NCBI RefSeq assembly: GCF_011682045.1
Contig: NZ_VVIW01000028.1
Span: 1 to 64,000, forward strand
DNA from: Massilia aquatica
GTDB taxonomy: Bacteria > Pseudomonadota > Gammaproteobacteria > Burkholderiales > Burkholderiaceae_D
Direction: 5' to 3'
DNA length: 64,000 bases
The notes under the pieces are model-generated. The model saw only the letters and a list, made by a program, of their open reading frames with translations, had not been told where the DNA came from and searched no databases. Below, piece after piece: positions 14,785 through 24,068 of this stretch (within the stretch, counting starts at the first letter, position 1; each line of letters opens with the position of its first letter). The position numbers were made by a program, and so were the translations under genes.

Positions 14785-15675
14785 CTACGTTTGCGGCCTG
14801 AACAGATTGACGATGCTCGAGAAGTCGAGCTGGCCGTGTCCGCCTTGCTGATGAAGCTGGTACAACTGACGCGCCAGGCTGCCCAATGGCGTTGGCGCTT
14901 GCGCGCTGGAGGCGGCCTGTTGGGCGAGTCCCAGGTCCTTGAGCATCAGTGTCGAACTGAAGCCCCCGCTGTAGCCGCGCGATGCCGGCGCCGCGTCCAT
15001 CACGCCCGGCCACGGGTTGTACAGCTCCAGTGCCCAGTTGCGCCCCGAGCTTTTGGACATGATATCGGACAGTACCTTGGGATCGAGGCCGTGGGCAACG
15101 CCCAGGTTCAGCGCTTCGGAGGTCCCTGCCATCAGTACGCCAAGCAGCATGTTGTTGCAGATCTTGGCCACCTGGCCGGCACCTGCGCCGCCAGCGTGAA
15201 AGAGATTCTTGCCCATGGCTCCCAGGACGACGCGCGCGCGCTCCAGCGCGGCGACTTCGCCGCCGACGATGAAAGTAAGGGTGCCGGCGGCGGCCCCGCC
15301 GGTTCCGCCGGAGACTGGGGCATCGAGCATGGCGAATCCTCGCCCGGCGGCGGCGGTCGCCACTTCTTTGGCAACGTCGGCGGCGATGGTGCTGCAATCG
15401 ATCAACAGGGCTTGTGGCGGCGCCGTATCCAGGACACGACCGGCGCCCAGGTACAGGTCTCGCACGTGTTCATTGGCCGGCAACATCGAAATGACGATGT
15501 CCGCTTCATTGACAGCATCCGCCGCATTTGCCGCGCCGCGCGCCCCGGCGTTCGTCAGTCCATCGATGGCTGCCGCCGACAAGTCGTACACCGACAGCTT
15601 GTAGCCCGCGCGGAGCAGGTTGTGGGCCATTGGCGCGCCCATATTGCCAAGTCCGATAAAAGCAATGTGTTGCAT
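14785..15675 (-). CDS. mmsB: 3-hydroxyisobutyrate dehydrogenase
   Basis: A 296-residue beta-hydroxyacid dehydrogenase. N-terminal MQHIAFIGLGNMGAPMAHNL gives the Rossmann NAD site; DAPVSGGTGGAAAGTLT is the substrate-binding motif, and the catalytic Lys lies in GAGQVAKICNNML. It oxidises 3-hydroxyisobutyrate to methylmalonate semialdehyde in valine breakdown. It is the last gene of the mmsA-to-mmsB operon, 33 bases after the HIBYL-CoA hydrolase gene. Full length, with all key residues present. Confidence 0.93.
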   Translation of the reverse strand: MQHIAFIGLGNMGAPMAHNLLRAGYKLSVYDLSAAAIDGLTNAGARGAANAADAVNEADIVISMLPANEHVRDLYLGAGRVLDTAPPQALLIDCSTIAADVAKEVATAAAGRGFAMLDAPVSGGTGGAAAGTLTFIVGGEVAALERARVVLGAMGKNLFHAGGAGAGQVAKICNNMLLGVLMAGTSEALNLGVAHGLDPKVLSDIMSKSSGRNWALELYNPWPGVMDAAPASRGYSGGFSSTLMLKDLGLAQQAASSAQAPTPLGSLARQLYQLHQQGGHGQLDFSSIVNLFRPQT

Positions 15676-15708
15676 GTAATTCTCCGTTGAATTTGGTAGC
15701 TTCTGGCG

Positions 15709-16815
15709 TCAGTTCAGGTCGGCCAAAGGATTCTTCGGCCAAGGGGCCTCGAAGCACTGCGCGAGGTCTTGCGGTGCGGGAGGCCGCCAATGCGGCGCAT
15801 TGTCTTTGTCGATCAACAGCGCCCGCACGCCTTCGGAAAAATCCGGATAGGCGCAGCAGCGCAAGGCCACGACCAGTTCCAGGCGAAACGCGTCGGCCAG
15901 CCCAAGATGGCGCGCGCGCTCCTGCAACGACCAGGCCAGTGCTGCTGAGAACGGCGAACCGGCCGAAAGAGCCTTCGCAGCACGTTGCAGCCATGCCGAT
16001 TCACCGTCATACGCAATGATCGCCGCGACCACATCGGTAAGCGCGCGCGCGCCGGTCATCGCCTCAATGGCGTCGAAGTGGAGGCGCACCTCCGACGCCG
16101 GCATTGCTTCAGCCGAGCAGCGGAAGCCGCGCAGCACCAGGTCAAGCGTGGCGCCGGCGTCGGCTTGTGCCGTCCACGCGACCTGGCAGAGTGCATCTAT
16201 CACGTTGCCACGGTCCTGCTGCCCGATGTAATAGTCGGCCAGCCTGGTGAACAAGGCATCGGCAGCATTGAGCGGCGCACCTGTCAGACCGAGGAACAGT
16301 CCGCAACGCCCCGGCATGCGTGGCAAGAACCAACTGCCACCCACGTCCGGGAACAAGCCAATGGAAATTTCCGGCATGGCGATACGTGTCGTTTCCGTGA
16401 CCACGCGGTGGCTGGCGCCCGCCATCAGTCCCAATCCACCTCCCATCACAATGCCGCCGCCCCACACCAGTATGGGCTTGGCGTAGGTATGGATGCGATG
16501 ATCCAAACGGTATTCCTCGCTGAAGAACGCTTGCGCGACGGGATTGGGCATCGCATCCGGTTGCGCCAGAAGCGCGTCGCGCAGGCTGCGCACGTCGCCG
16601 CCAGCGCAGAATGCCTTGTCCGTGCTCGATTGCAGGACGACGCAGGCGATCGACGGATCGGCCTCCCAGCGTGCCAGGGCCCCGTCCAGCAGCCGTATCA
16701 TGTCCAGCGTCAATGCATGCAGGGATTTGGGTACATCGAGCGTGGCGACAGCGACGCGCATGCCCCCCGCTCCCGCGCGTTCTTCCAGCCGTACCGGGGA
16801 CTCATTGGTGGTCAT
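15709..16815 (-). CDS. 3-hydroxyisobutyryl-CoA hydrolase (enoyl-CoA hydratase fold)
   Basis: A 368-residue crotonase-fold enzyme, longer than hydratases (about 260) and of the size of HIBYL-CoA hydrolases. AFCAGGDVRSL and WGGGIVMGGGLGLMAG form the oxyanion hole, and MPEISIGLFPDVGGSWFLPR contains the hydrolase-type Glu/Asp pair. The C-terminal third is the extra helical region of this subgroup. The ATG at 16815 is preferred since GGAAGA lies at a good distance; the ATG at 16824 has it too close. It starts two bases before the upstream gene's stop ends, so translation is coupled. Confidence 0.88.
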   Translation of the reverse strand: MTTNESPVRLEERAGAGGMRVAVATLDVPKSLHALTLDMIRLLDGALARWEADPSIACVVLQSSTDKAFCAGGDVRSLRDALLAQPDAMPNPVAQAFFSEEYRLDHRIHTYAKPILVWGGGIVMGGGLGLMAGASHRVVTETTRIAMPEISIGLFPDVGGSWFLPRMPGRCGLFLGLTGAPLNAADALFTRLADYYIGQQDRGNVIDALCQVAWTAQADAGATLDLVLRGFRCSAEAMPASEVRLHFDAIEAMTGARALTDVVAAIIAYDGESAWLQRAAKALSAGSPFSAALAWSLQERARHLGLADAFRLELVVALRCCAYPDFSEGVRALLIDKDNAPHWRPPAPQDLAQCFEAPWPKNPLADLN

Positions 16816-16816
16816 C

Positions 16817-17602
16817 TCAGCCATTCTTCCAGCTCGCTTCACGTTTGTTCAGGAAGGCTTGTACGCCTTCCTTCTGGTCTTGCGTATCGAACAGGCTGAC
16901 GAAACGCTCGCGCTCCAGTGGTAGATTGTGCTGGGCCGGCAGCGAGCGGCCCGCCTGGATCAAGGTCTTGCAAGCGGCGACGCTGCTTGGGCTCTGGCGT
17001 GCAACCTTGGCCGCCAGTGCCAACGCGCAACTCAGGCCCTGCCCGCTCGGCACCACTTCCTCCACCAAGCCAATAACCAGTGCCTTCGCCGCGCCAATAC
17101 GTTCGCCGCACAGCATCATGCGCTTTGCCCAGCCTTCACCCACCAGGCGCGCCAGATTCTGGGTACCTCCGGCGCACGGCAGCAAACCTACTGACGCCTC
17201 GGGCAATGCCATCTGCGCGTGCTCTTCGGCGATACGAATGTCGCAGGCCAGGGCACATTCGAGCCCCCCGCCCATGGCGTAGCCGTTGATCGCGGCGATG
17301 GTCACGCCGCGGAAGCCCGCCAGTGCTTCGAAGGCCTCGCCGAAGCGTTGCGCCATGCGGCGCGCCACGGCCTTGTCGCCATCGGCGAACAACTTGAGAT
17401 CTGCGCCGGCCGAGAAAAACTTCGCGCCGTCGCCTGTGAGGACGAGCGCGTAAACGTCGCGGTCCTGCTGCAGGTCGTTCACAAGGTCGGTCAGGGACTT
17501 CAGGCTGTCCTCAGTCCAGGTATGCGCCGGCGGGTTGTGCAGCGTGATCTGCACGGTATGCTGGTGGCGTTCGATGCTCAGGTTGGTATATGTCTTGTTC
17601 AT
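16817..17602 (-). CDS. Enoyl-CoA hydratase
   Basis: A 261-residue crotonase. ALVLTGDGAKFFSAGADLKLFADG and INGYAMGGGLECALACD form the CoA site and oxyanion hole; the catalytic Glu lies in ALPEASVGLLPCAGGTQ. In this operon it would hydrate methacrylyl-CoA to 3-hydroxyisobutyryl-CoA. Its ATG overlaps the acyl-CoA dehydrogenase stop by four bases (ATGA). Confidence 0.9.
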   Translation of the reverse strand: MNKTYTNLSIERHQHTVQITLHNPPAHTWTEDSLKSLTDLVNDLQQDRDVYALVLTGDGAKFFSAGADLKLFADGDKAVARRMAQRFGEAFEALAGFRGVTIAAINGYAMGGGLECALACDIRIAEEHAQMALPEASVGLLPCAGGTQNLARLVGEGWAKRMMLCGERIGAAKALVIGLVEEVVPSGQGLSCALALAAKVARQSPSSVAACKTLIQAGRSLPAQHNLPLERERFVSLFDTQDQKEGVQAFLNKREASWKNG

Positions 17603-18759
17603 TTTAGTGTCTCCGTGGCGCCGTCACGCAGGATGGCCCTGGCGATGATCAGACGCATGATTTCATTGGTACCTTCGAGGATTTGATGCACACGGGTGTC
17701 GCGCACGTGGCGCTCCAGCGGATATTCGCGTATGTAGCCGTAGCCGCCGTGCAGCTGCAGGGCATCGTTTGCGACGTTGAAGCCGACGTCAGTCGCGAAG
17801 CGCTTGGCCATGGCGCAATAGGCACTGGCGTCCGGACTTTCCGTATCAAGCTTCCAGGCGGCCAGGCGCACCAGCTGGCGCGCCGCCACCAGTTCAGTGA
17901 GCATGTCGGCAAGCTTGAACTGCAGGGCCTGGAATTGGGCCAGTTCGCGGCCGAACTGGACGCGTTCCTTCAGATAAGCCTGCGACCTGTTCAGCGCCGC
18001 CTGGGCGGTGCCGATCGAACAGGTGGCGATGTTGATGCGGCCACCATCCAGGCCCTTCATCGCCATTGCGAAGCCCTGCCCTTCTTCACCGAGGCGGTAA
18101 TGGACTGGTACCCTGACCGCATCGAAATTTATTGCGCAAGTGGGCTGGCTGTTCCAGCCCATCTTGTGTTCCGGCTTGCCATAACTGATGCCCGGCGTGT
18201 CGGCCGCTATCGCGAATGCTGAAATTCCTCCCGAACCGGCTTCGCCGGTACGGGCCATCACGACCAGCAGATCCGTGCGGCTGGCGCCGGAGATGAAAGC
18301 CTTACTGCCGTCGATGACATAAAAGTCGCCATCGCGCACCGCCCGCGTGCGCAAGGCGGCAGCATCGGAACCGGCCTGCGCTTCCGTCAGGCAGTAACTA
18401 GCAAGCCTGGCGCCGCTTGCCAGCAGCGGTACCCATTGTTCGCACAATGCATCGCCGCCCCACCGCGAGACCATCCAGGTGGCCATATTGTGGATGGTGA
18501 GATAGGCTGTGGTCGAGGTACAGCCTGCCGCGAGTTCTTCGAACACGATGGCGGCATCGAGCCGCGACAGCCCCAGTCCGCCCCAGCGCTGCGGCGTATA
18601 CAGGCTGCAGAAGCCCATATCCCCTGCCTTGGCGATTGTCTCGCGACAAAAATAAGCATCGGCGTCCCAACGCGCCGCGTGGGGCGCCAATTCGCCCTCC
18701 GAAAAGGCACGCGCGGCGCGCTGAAACTCGCGCTGCTCGTCGTTGAGATCGAATTCCAT
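17599..18759 (-). CDS. Acyl-CoA dehydrogenase, probable isobutyryl-CoA dehydrogenase
   Basis: A 386-residue FAD-dependent dehydrogenase. YCLTEAQAGSDAAALRTRA and the YVIDGSKAFISGA segment form the FAD/substrate region, and the C-terminal QLHGGYGYIREYPLERHVRDTRVHQILEGTNEIMRLI block (residues about 338-374, quoted here in parts: GGYGY, EGTNEIMR) holds the signature and the catalytic glutamate region. Placement after mmsA and before the hydratase points to isobutyryl-CoA as substrate. Four-base overlap with the downstream gene; four-base gap to mmsA upstream. Confidence 0.9.
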   Translation of the reverse strand: MEFDLNDEQREFQRAARAFSEGELAPHAARWDADAYFCRETIAKAGDMGFCSLYTPQRWGGLGLSRLDAAIVFEELAAGCTSTTAYLTIHNMATWMVSRWGGDALCEQWVPLLASGARLASYCLTEAQAGSDAAALRTRAVRDGDFYVIDGSKAFISGASRTDLLVVMARTGEAGSGGISAFAIAADTPGISYGKPEHKMGWNSQPTCAINFDAVRVPVHYRLGEEGQGFAMAMKGLDGGRINIATCSIGTAQAALNRSQAYLKERVQFGRELAQFQALQFKLADMLTELVAARQLVRLAAWKLDTESPDASAYCAMAKRFATDVGFNVANDALQLHGGYGYIREYPLERHVRDTRVHQILEGTNEIMRLIIARAILRDGATETLK

Positions 18760-18763
18760 GGCG

Positions 18764-20275
18764 CTATTTCAAGCTGATCGTCGTATTGACCTGACCCACC
18801 GACGCCGCGTCCGCGAACCAGCGCTGGGTAATGGTCTGGGTCTGGGTGTAGAAGAGCACCACCTGTTTGCCGAACGGCCCCAGATCGCCCAGCTTCGAGC
18901 CGCGCGAGCCAGTAAAGCTAAACAGCGGAACCGGTACCGGGATCGGCACGTTGATGCCGACCTGGCCGACATCAATGTCTTCTTGGAACTTGCGTGCCGC
19001 CGCGCCACTTTGAGTGAACAGTGCCGTACCGTTGCCATTGGGATTGGCGTTGACTAGTTTGATCGCGTCATCCAAGGTCGCTGCCGAAACCACGATCAGC
19101 ACAGGGCCGAAAATTTCATCGTCGTAGACATTCATGCCCGGTTTGACGTCCGACAGGATCGTTGGACCAACGAAATTTCCATCAGGATACCCGTCGACAC
19201 GGATCTCGCGTCCGTCGAGTGCGAGGGTGGCGCCTTGCTCCAGGCCCTTGGCAACCATGGCCAGTACGCGTTCCTTTGCCGCGCATGAGACGACAGGGCC
19301 CAGATCGGGATTATCCTTGCCGGCGCCGACTGACAACTGGCGTGCTTTCTCGACCAGCTCCGGCAGCCATGCCTGGGCCTCGCCCACCAGAACCGCGACG
19401 GAAGCGGCCATGCAGCGCTGGCCGGCGGCACCGAAACCGGCGCCAAGCAACTGGTTCAGCGTCTGCTCCTTGTTTGCGTCAGGTAGCACCACCGCATGGT
19501 TCTTTGCACCCATCATGCACTGAGCGCGCTTGCCGGCCAGAGTGGCCCGTTGGTAGACATGGGTACCGACCCTGGTCGAGCCAACAAAGGAAATGGCCTT
19601 GATATCGGGATGGTCGCAGAGCGCGTTGACGACCTCCTCGCCGCCGTGCACGACGTTCAGCACCCCGGGTGGAATACCGGCTTGCAACGCCAGGCGCACA
19701 AGCTTCTCGGTGACCAGCGGATCCTGCTCGGAAGGCTTAAGCACAAAAGTATTGCCGCAGGCGATCGCCATCGGGAACATCCAAAGCGGAATCATTGCCG
19801 GGAAATTGAACGGCGTAATGCCGGCGCAGACGCCGAGCGGTTGCAGCACGCTGTATGTGTCCACGCCGCCGGCCACGTTCTGCGCGAACTCGCCCATCTG
19901 CAAGGTTCCGATGTTCGCTGCGTGCTCGACCACTTCCAGCCCCCGGAATACGTCGCCCTCCGCATCGAGCAGCGTTTTCCCTTGTTCAGCCGTTAGCGTC
20001 GCCGCGAGGTCGGCCATGTTCTCCCGGATGAGCTGCTGCAGCTTCAAGAAAATGCGGGCACGAGCGCCGATCGGGGTCTTGCGCCAGGTTTTAAAGGCGC
20101 GCTGCGCCGCCGAGACTGCCTGTGCCACTTCTTCGGCGGTGGCGAACGGCACCCGCGCCAGGACCTCCTGGGTCGCAGGATTGATTACGTCGCGCCACAC
20201 GGTGCTGGTCGATTCCACCCATTCGCCATTGATCAGCAAGGGTACAGTTGGAACGGCGGTCTTCAGTACTGGCAT
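18764..20275 (-). CDS. mmsA: Methylmalonate-semialdehyde dehydrogenase (CoA-acylating)
   Basis: A 503-residue aldehyde-dehydrogenase-superfamily enzyme. [19 protein letters not shown] and the [12 protein letters not shown] loop are typical of MmsA, and the catalytic Cys288 lies in [14 protein letters not shown]-terminal [20 protein letters not shown] is also MmsA-like. It converts methylmalonate semialdehyde to propionyl-CoA at the end of valine degradation. First gene of the operon, divergent from the regulator across a 240-base gap with repeated TTGCRAA elements. Confidence 0.93.
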   Translation of the reverse strand: MPVLKTAVPTVPLLINGEWVESTSTVWRDVINPATQEVLARVPFATAEEVAQAVSAAQRAFKTWRKTPIGARARIFLKLQQLIRENMADLAATLTAEQGKTLLDAEGDVFRGLEVVEHAANIGTLQMGEFAQNVAGGVDTYSVLQPLGVCAGITPFNFPAMIPLWMFPMAIACGNTFVLKPSEQDPLVTEKLVRLALQAGIPPGVLNVVHGGEEVVNALCDHPDIKAISFVGSTRVGTHVYQRATLAGKRAQCMMGAKNHAVVLPDANKEQTLNQLLGAGFGAAGQRCMAASVAVLVGEAQAWLPELVEKARQLSVGAGKDNPDLGPVVSCAAKERVLAMVAKGLEQGATLALDGREIRVDGYPDGNFVGPTILSDVKPGMNVYDDEIFGPVLIVVSAATLDDAIKLVNANPNGNGTALFTQSGAAARKFQEDIDVGQVGINVPIPVPVPLFSFTGSRGSKLGDLGPFGKQVVLFYTQTQTITQRWFADAASVGQVNTTISLK

Positions 20276-20383
20276 GTAGTTCTCCGAGAGGTTGGAAGCA
20301 AATCAAGCGACTTGCGTTTTCTGACATTTGTTTGCATTATTCGCTTATTCCCACAGAACATGAAGGTGTAAAAATGCGAGGAA

Positions 20384-20421
20384 TTGCGAAGAAAAATAGG
20401 GAGAATTGCAAATATTGCGAA
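20384..20421. promoter_or_regulatory. Three TTGCRAA direct repeats in the mmsA/regulator divergent gap
   Basis: TTGCGAA at 20384-20390, TTGCAAA at 20406-20412 and TTGCGAA at 20415-20421. Repeats of this type resemble the TTTGCAAA-like targets described for RamB/PrpR/ScfR regulators. The elements lie between divergent mmsA (start 20275) and the regulator (start 20516), nearer the regulator, fitting autoregulation plus control of the operon. Confidence 0.5.
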
Positions 20422-20515
20422 GTTTTATCAATGTCCGGCTACCGGGGTTGGAGAGTTCAGTGGGACCATGCTGGACGCTGCCCGCTGGACGATGTTGCCC
20501 CCGCAAGCCAGAATC

Positions 20516-21865
20516 ATGAGTAAGGTATTTATGGGCGTCCGGCTGCAGCGCTTGCGCGAAGAGCGCAAGATGACACAAGCAGCACTGGCAAAGACGCTTG
20601 GCATCTCGCCGAGCTATCTGAATCAAATTGAACGCAACCAACGCCCGCTGACGGTACCGATCCTGCTGCGCATCGGCAGTGTGCTGGAGGTCGATCCGCA
20701 AATATTTTCGGAGCACGGCAGCGCAAACCTCGTCGCCGATGTTCGCGATATCCTGAGCGAGCTGCCCGGCAGTGAGACCACATCGTTCGCCGAGCTCAAG
20801 ATGCTGGTCGAAAATATGCCAGGCGTGGCCCGCGCGATTCTCCAGCTGCAGCGCCGCTACCGCATGATGGCCGAGCGCGCCGAATCGCTGGAGGCGCAAT
20901 TCGACAGCAACGAAGGCAATCAAAGTGCGCTGCAACCCTCTGCCGACGAAGAGGTGCGCGACTACCTGAACGGGCGCCAGAATTACATTGGCGAGCTCGA
21001 CGAAGCAGCCGAGGGAGTCGGCACGATCACCGGGGAAGCGCTGCGGGCGCGCTTGCTGCAGCTATCAGGTGTCACGGTCCTGACGGCTACAGGCGAAGAC
21101 ACCCTGCTTCGCAAACGCCGCTACGATTCACAACAGCGCGTCCTGTGGCTGCCGGACTCGATGAACCCGGGCCAGCAAGCTTTCCAGATGGCAGCGCAAC
21201 TGGGGCTGCTGGAACATGCCGGCCTGATCGATACACTGCTGATCAAGGCAGCGTTGTCGAGCGAGGCCGCGCGTAACGGCGCCAGACTCGCGCTGTCGAA
21301 CTATTTTGCCGGGGCGACACTCATGCCGTACACAGCATTTTTGCGCGCTGCGGAAGCGACCGCCTACGATATCGACGTGCTCGCGCACCAGTTCGGCGTC
21401 GGATTCGAAGCCGTGTGCCATCGCCTGAGCACCATGCAACGTCCCGGATTTAGCGGGCTGCCGTTTTTCTTTGTGCGTGTTGACCGCGCCGGCAACGTCT
21501 CGAAGCGCCAGTCGGCGACCGCGTTCCATTTTTCGCGAGTGGGTGGGACTTGCCCATTGTGGATTATCTATGAGGCGTTTAGCCAGCCGGGCCGCATTTT
21601 GCGCCAGATCGCCCGCATGCCGGATGGTAGTACGCACCTCTGGATCGCGCGCCAGGTCAGTTCCGGGCCTGCTGGTTTCGCTGCGCCGAGCAAATCATTT
21701 GCGGTTGCACTTGGCTGCGACATTTCGCAGGCGCACAGGCTGGTCTATGCCAAGGGGTTGGACCTGCATGACCCAAGCGCGGCAACTGCAATTGGAACGG
21801 GCTGCAAAGTCTGCGAGCGGCGCGATTGTCCGCAACGCGCATTTCCCTCTATCTTGCCGAGATAA
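20516..21865 (+). CDS. Short-chain fatty acyl-CoA regulator-type protein (XRE + IrrE-like + DUF2083)
   Basis: A 449-residue regulator. The N-terminal XRE helix-turn-helix (MGVRLQRLREERKMTQ, then LGISPSYLNQIERNQRP) occupies residues 6-60. A middle IrrE/ImmA-like domain (about 170-300, QQRVLWLPDSMNPGQQAFQM, LGLLEHA) has no obvious HExxH zinc site, and a C-terminal DUF2083/ScfR domain ends with GCKVCERRDCPQRAFP, a conserved Cys cluster. Family members sense short-chain acyl-CoA and control propionate or acetate genes; here the divergent valine operon, which yields propionyl-CoA, is the natural target. ATG at 20516 or 20531 are both possible. Confidence 0.85.
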   Translation: MSKVFMGVRLQRLREERKMTQAALAKTLGISPSYLNQIERNQRPLTVPILLRIGSVLEVDPQIFSEHGSANLVADVRDILSELPGSETTSFAELKMLVENMPGVARAILQLQRRYRMMAERAESLEAQFDSNEGNQSALQPSADEEVRDYLNGRQNYIGELDEAAEGVGTITGEALRARLLQLSGVTVLTATGEDTLLRKRRYDSQQRVLWLPDSMNPGQQAFQMAAQLGLLEHAGLIDTLLIKAALSSEAARNGARLALSNYFAGATLMPYTAFLRAAEATAYDIDVLAHQFGVGFEAVCHRLSTMQRPGFSGLPFFFVRVDRAGNVSKRQSATAFHFSRVGGTCPLWIIYEAFSQPGRILRQIARMPDGSTHLWIARQVSSGPAGFAAPSKSFAVALGCDISQAHRLVYAKGLDLHDPSAATAIGTGCKVCERRDCPQRAFPSILPR

Positions 21866-21924
21866 CCATGCCACCCATAACATATAGGGGGTGAACGCCG
21901 GAACCGCCGAGAATTCCGTGCCCT

Positions 21925-22486
21925 TACTTTTCGCTCATCGGTTATATCCGGGGCAGCAGTGTCGACCAGAATCCAGAGCGCCAACTCGATCACGTCCAGG
22001 TGGACAAACAGTTCATCGACAAGGCATCGGGGAAGGATACCGACAGGGCCGCAGCTCGATGCCATGCTGTCGTTCGCCCGCGAGGGCGACACCGTGGTGG
22101 TGCACAGCATGGACCGCCTGGCCCGCAACCTGGACGACTTGCGTCGCTTGGTGCAACAGCTCACCAAGCGAGGCATCCGCATCGAGTTCGTCAAGGAGTG
22201 CCTGACCTTTACTGGCGAGGATTCGCCAATGGCGAACCTGCTGCTGTCGGTTATGGGGGCGTTCGCCGAATTCGAGCGGGCGCTGATCCGCGAGCGGCAG
22301 CGGGAAGGAATCGCCCTGGCCAAGCAGCGCGGCGCATACCGTGGCCGCAAGAAAGCGCTGGCGGCCGGCCAGGTTGTCGAGCTGCGCCGCCGCGCCGGTG
22401 CCGGCGAGCAGAAGGCCAGCCTCGCGCGCGAGTTCAAGATCAGCCGCGAGACACTGTACCAATACCTGAAAGTGGAAGCCGCATGA
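21925..22486 (+). pseudogene. Serine recombinase (Tn3-type resolvase/invertase), frameshifted
   Basis: The N-terminal frame reads SLIGYIRGSSVDQNPERQLD (catalytic Ser retained, but Gly where Val is usual in RVSS), then QFIDKASGKDTDR. An extra G near 22046 shifts the frame; in the next frame PQLDAMLSFAREGDTVVVHS, LARNLDDLRRLVQQL, GAFAEFERALIRERQREG and a C-terminal HTH (SLAREFKISRETLYQYLK) continue to 22486. No start codon is found in the first frame downstream of a TGA. The enzyme is therefore broken unless the frameshift is a sequencing error. Confidence 0.8.
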
Positions 22487-22764
22487 AAATCCATGCCCCA
22501 GTTGACGGATTGAGCGACGCTGAGCGAACGATGTTGGTTGACGGTCTGCGAGCGCTGCGCAAGGAACGAGGCAAAGCATGGAACGAAGCCTGCGACGCGG
22601 CCGGAAGACGTCGAGCGGCGCTGCGCCAGTTCGGAATTCACAACATCATCCGGCTCGCCGGCGGCTTGGCGGTAGCGTCGCACATAGGCTTGATGACCAG
22701 CTGCCAGAGGCTTAACCCGGTTTTCCGTTCCACTGCACCTCAACCCCCCTCACCGAGGCGATGA
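22483..22764 (+). CDS. Small ORF coupled to the resolvase remnant
   Basis: A 93-residue frame starting MKIHAPVDGLSDAERTMLVD, overlapping the resolvase stop by four bases. Residues 1-60 are charged and helical (ALRKERGKAWNEACDAAGRR), ending RQFGIHNIIRLAGGLAV, the kind of short accessory protein seen after mobile-element resolvases. The last 25 residues look random and overlap the convergent integrase's 3' end, suggesting the original end was replaced at about 22700. Confidence 0.4.
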   Translation: MKIHAPVDGLSDAERTMLVDGLRALRKERGKAWNEACDAAGRRRAALRQFGIHNIIRLAGGLAVASHIGLMTSCQRLNPVFRSTAPQPPSPRR

Positions 22765-23893
22765 TTTCGTCATGCCGCTCGTTATCTGTTTTGTGCAGAT
22801 ACGCCGCCGTGGTGGCAATGTTGGCGTGCCCGGCCGTGTCTTGCAGGGTTTTCAGCTGCACGCCGTTGTTGGCGTGGTTGGTCAGCATGCTGTGGCGCAG
22901 CCAGTGCGGCGAAGCCTGGCGCAGCACCGCGGCCGTTTCGGTGTCGCCCTCGCCAGCGGCGGCCGACGCGGCGGCTGCGAACACGGCCTTGAGGGCCTGG
23001 GCGGCGGCTTCGTCGGTAATGCGCGCCAGCGAATGGTTACGGCTCGACAGCACCAACGGCGTGCGGTCGGTGCGCGAGGTCTGCGGCAGCAGGCCGAAGG
23101 CCTGGCGGTAGTCGCGCAAGGCGGCCAGCATGTCCGGCGGCACCGGCAGACGGCGCGGCTTGTTGCCTTTGCCGATCACATCGAGCCACCAGCGGCCGTT
23201 GCCCTCGGTATAGATCGCGCCCATGTTGGCACTGACGATCTCGTTCAGGCGCGCCCCCGTGTGCGTGAACGCCACCAGCAAGAAGCGGTCGCGCGCGCGG
23301 CGCCGCAGTGCCGACGGCGTTTCGGCGGGCCGCACCGAGACGGTGGCGAGCGCCAGGGCGATGGCGTGCGGGGTCAGGTAGCGCGTGATGCGGCTGGCCG
23401 CCGGCGCGCGCACGTTCTTGACCAGGCGCGCCGGATTGCGCCGCATGTAGCCGGTTTGTTCGGCAAATGCCAGCAAACCCTTGACGGCGATCATGGCCTG
23501 GCGCCGGCTGGCGTCCGACAGCGGCCCCGTGAACGGGCGGTAGCGCGGATCGGTGCGCGGCCATTTGGTAGTGGCAACCCAGTCGGCCGGCGGATTTTTG
23601 AGGAATTCCTTATACAGGTTCAGGTCGGCCACGCTGAGCTGGTGGAACGACCTGCCCGCTTCTTCGCGGCACCAGGTGAGGAAGCGAAACAGTTCCTTCT
23701 GCGTGTTGGCGATCGACTTTTCGCTCAGTTCGCCGTGGGCGATGAATTCGCGCGCGATTTCGCTGTCGGTGCTGGCATTCGTGATGGCGTCGTCGGCCAC
23801 GTGGAAGATGCCGATGTCGGGGCGCTTGGTGTCGCTGGGCAGCGGACCGCTGCGCGGCACCGGTTCCAGGTTGATCGGTGTGAATTTGTGCAT
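22712..23893 (-). CDS. Tyrosine recombinase/integrase, intact, SOS box upstream
   Basis: A 393-residue site-specific recombinase. The SAM-like N-terminal core-binding domain spans about 40-155. The catalytic set is complete: Arg215 (HTGARLNEI), Lys in [10 protein letters not shown] (242-245), His330 and Arg333 (SPHWLRHS), His356 (TAGHANI) and Tyr365 (AAYLHK). The ATG at 23893 gives [11 protein letters not shown]; the longer frame upstream would read through the LexA box. It faces the broken resolvase convergently and is divergent from the TerC gene. No att sites or tRNA were found beside it. Confidence 0.88.
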   Translation of the reverse strand: MHKFTPINLEPVPRSGPLPSDTKRPDIGIFHVADDAITNASTDSEIAREFIAHGELSEKSIANTQKELFRFLTWCREEAGRSFHQLSVADLNLYKEFLKNPPADWVATTKWPRTDPRYRPFTGPLSDASRRQAMIAVKGLLAFAEQTGYMRRNPARLVKNVRAPAASRITRYLTPHAIALALATVSVRPAETPSALRRRARDRFLLVAFTHTGARLNEIVSANMGAIYTEGNGRWWLDVIGKGNKPRRLPVPPDMLAALRDYRQAFGLLPQTSRTDRTPLVLSSRNHSLARITDEAAAQALKAVFAAAASAAAGEGDTETAAVLRQASPHWLRHSMLTNHANNGVQLKTLQDTAGHANIATTAAYLHKTDNERHDEIIASVRGVEVQWNGKPG

Positions 23894-23908
23894 GCACGTG
23901 TGGCTTGA

Positions 23909-23930
23909 ATACTGTATGAACGTACAGTAT
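23909..23930 (-). promoter_or_regulatory. LexA (SOS) box upstream of the tyrosine recombinase
   Basis: ATACTGTATGAACGTACAGT at 23909-23928, completed by AT to 23930, has the exact CTGT-N8-ACAG core of LexA boxes and perfect 8-bp outer arms ATACTGTA/TACAGTAT. It ends 16 bases before the recombinase ATG. A minus-strand TATACT (23932-23927) could be the -10 element, placing the box over the transcription start. The TerC gene starts 139 bases away on the other side and is less likely to be its target. Confidence 0.75.
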
Positions 23931-23984
23931 AGCAGTTTGATCCACTTCCTTGTACCCGTCTCCGGCCTCATCCGCATCGTGACA

Positions 23985-24003
23985 GGGGGTATAATTTCAC
24001 CCC
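23985..24003 (+). promoter_or_regulatory. Probable -10 region for the TerC-CBS gene
   Basis: A consensus TATAAT at 23990-23995 sits within GGGGTATAATTTCACCCC (5-bp arms around it), 74 bases before the ATG. No good -35 hexamer was found at the right distance. Confidence 0.4.
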
Positions 24004-24068
24004 ATTCCGCCTGGCGCTCCAGGATCGGCTTCGACCTTTTACACACTTCATCACGACAGGCGTTTTTA

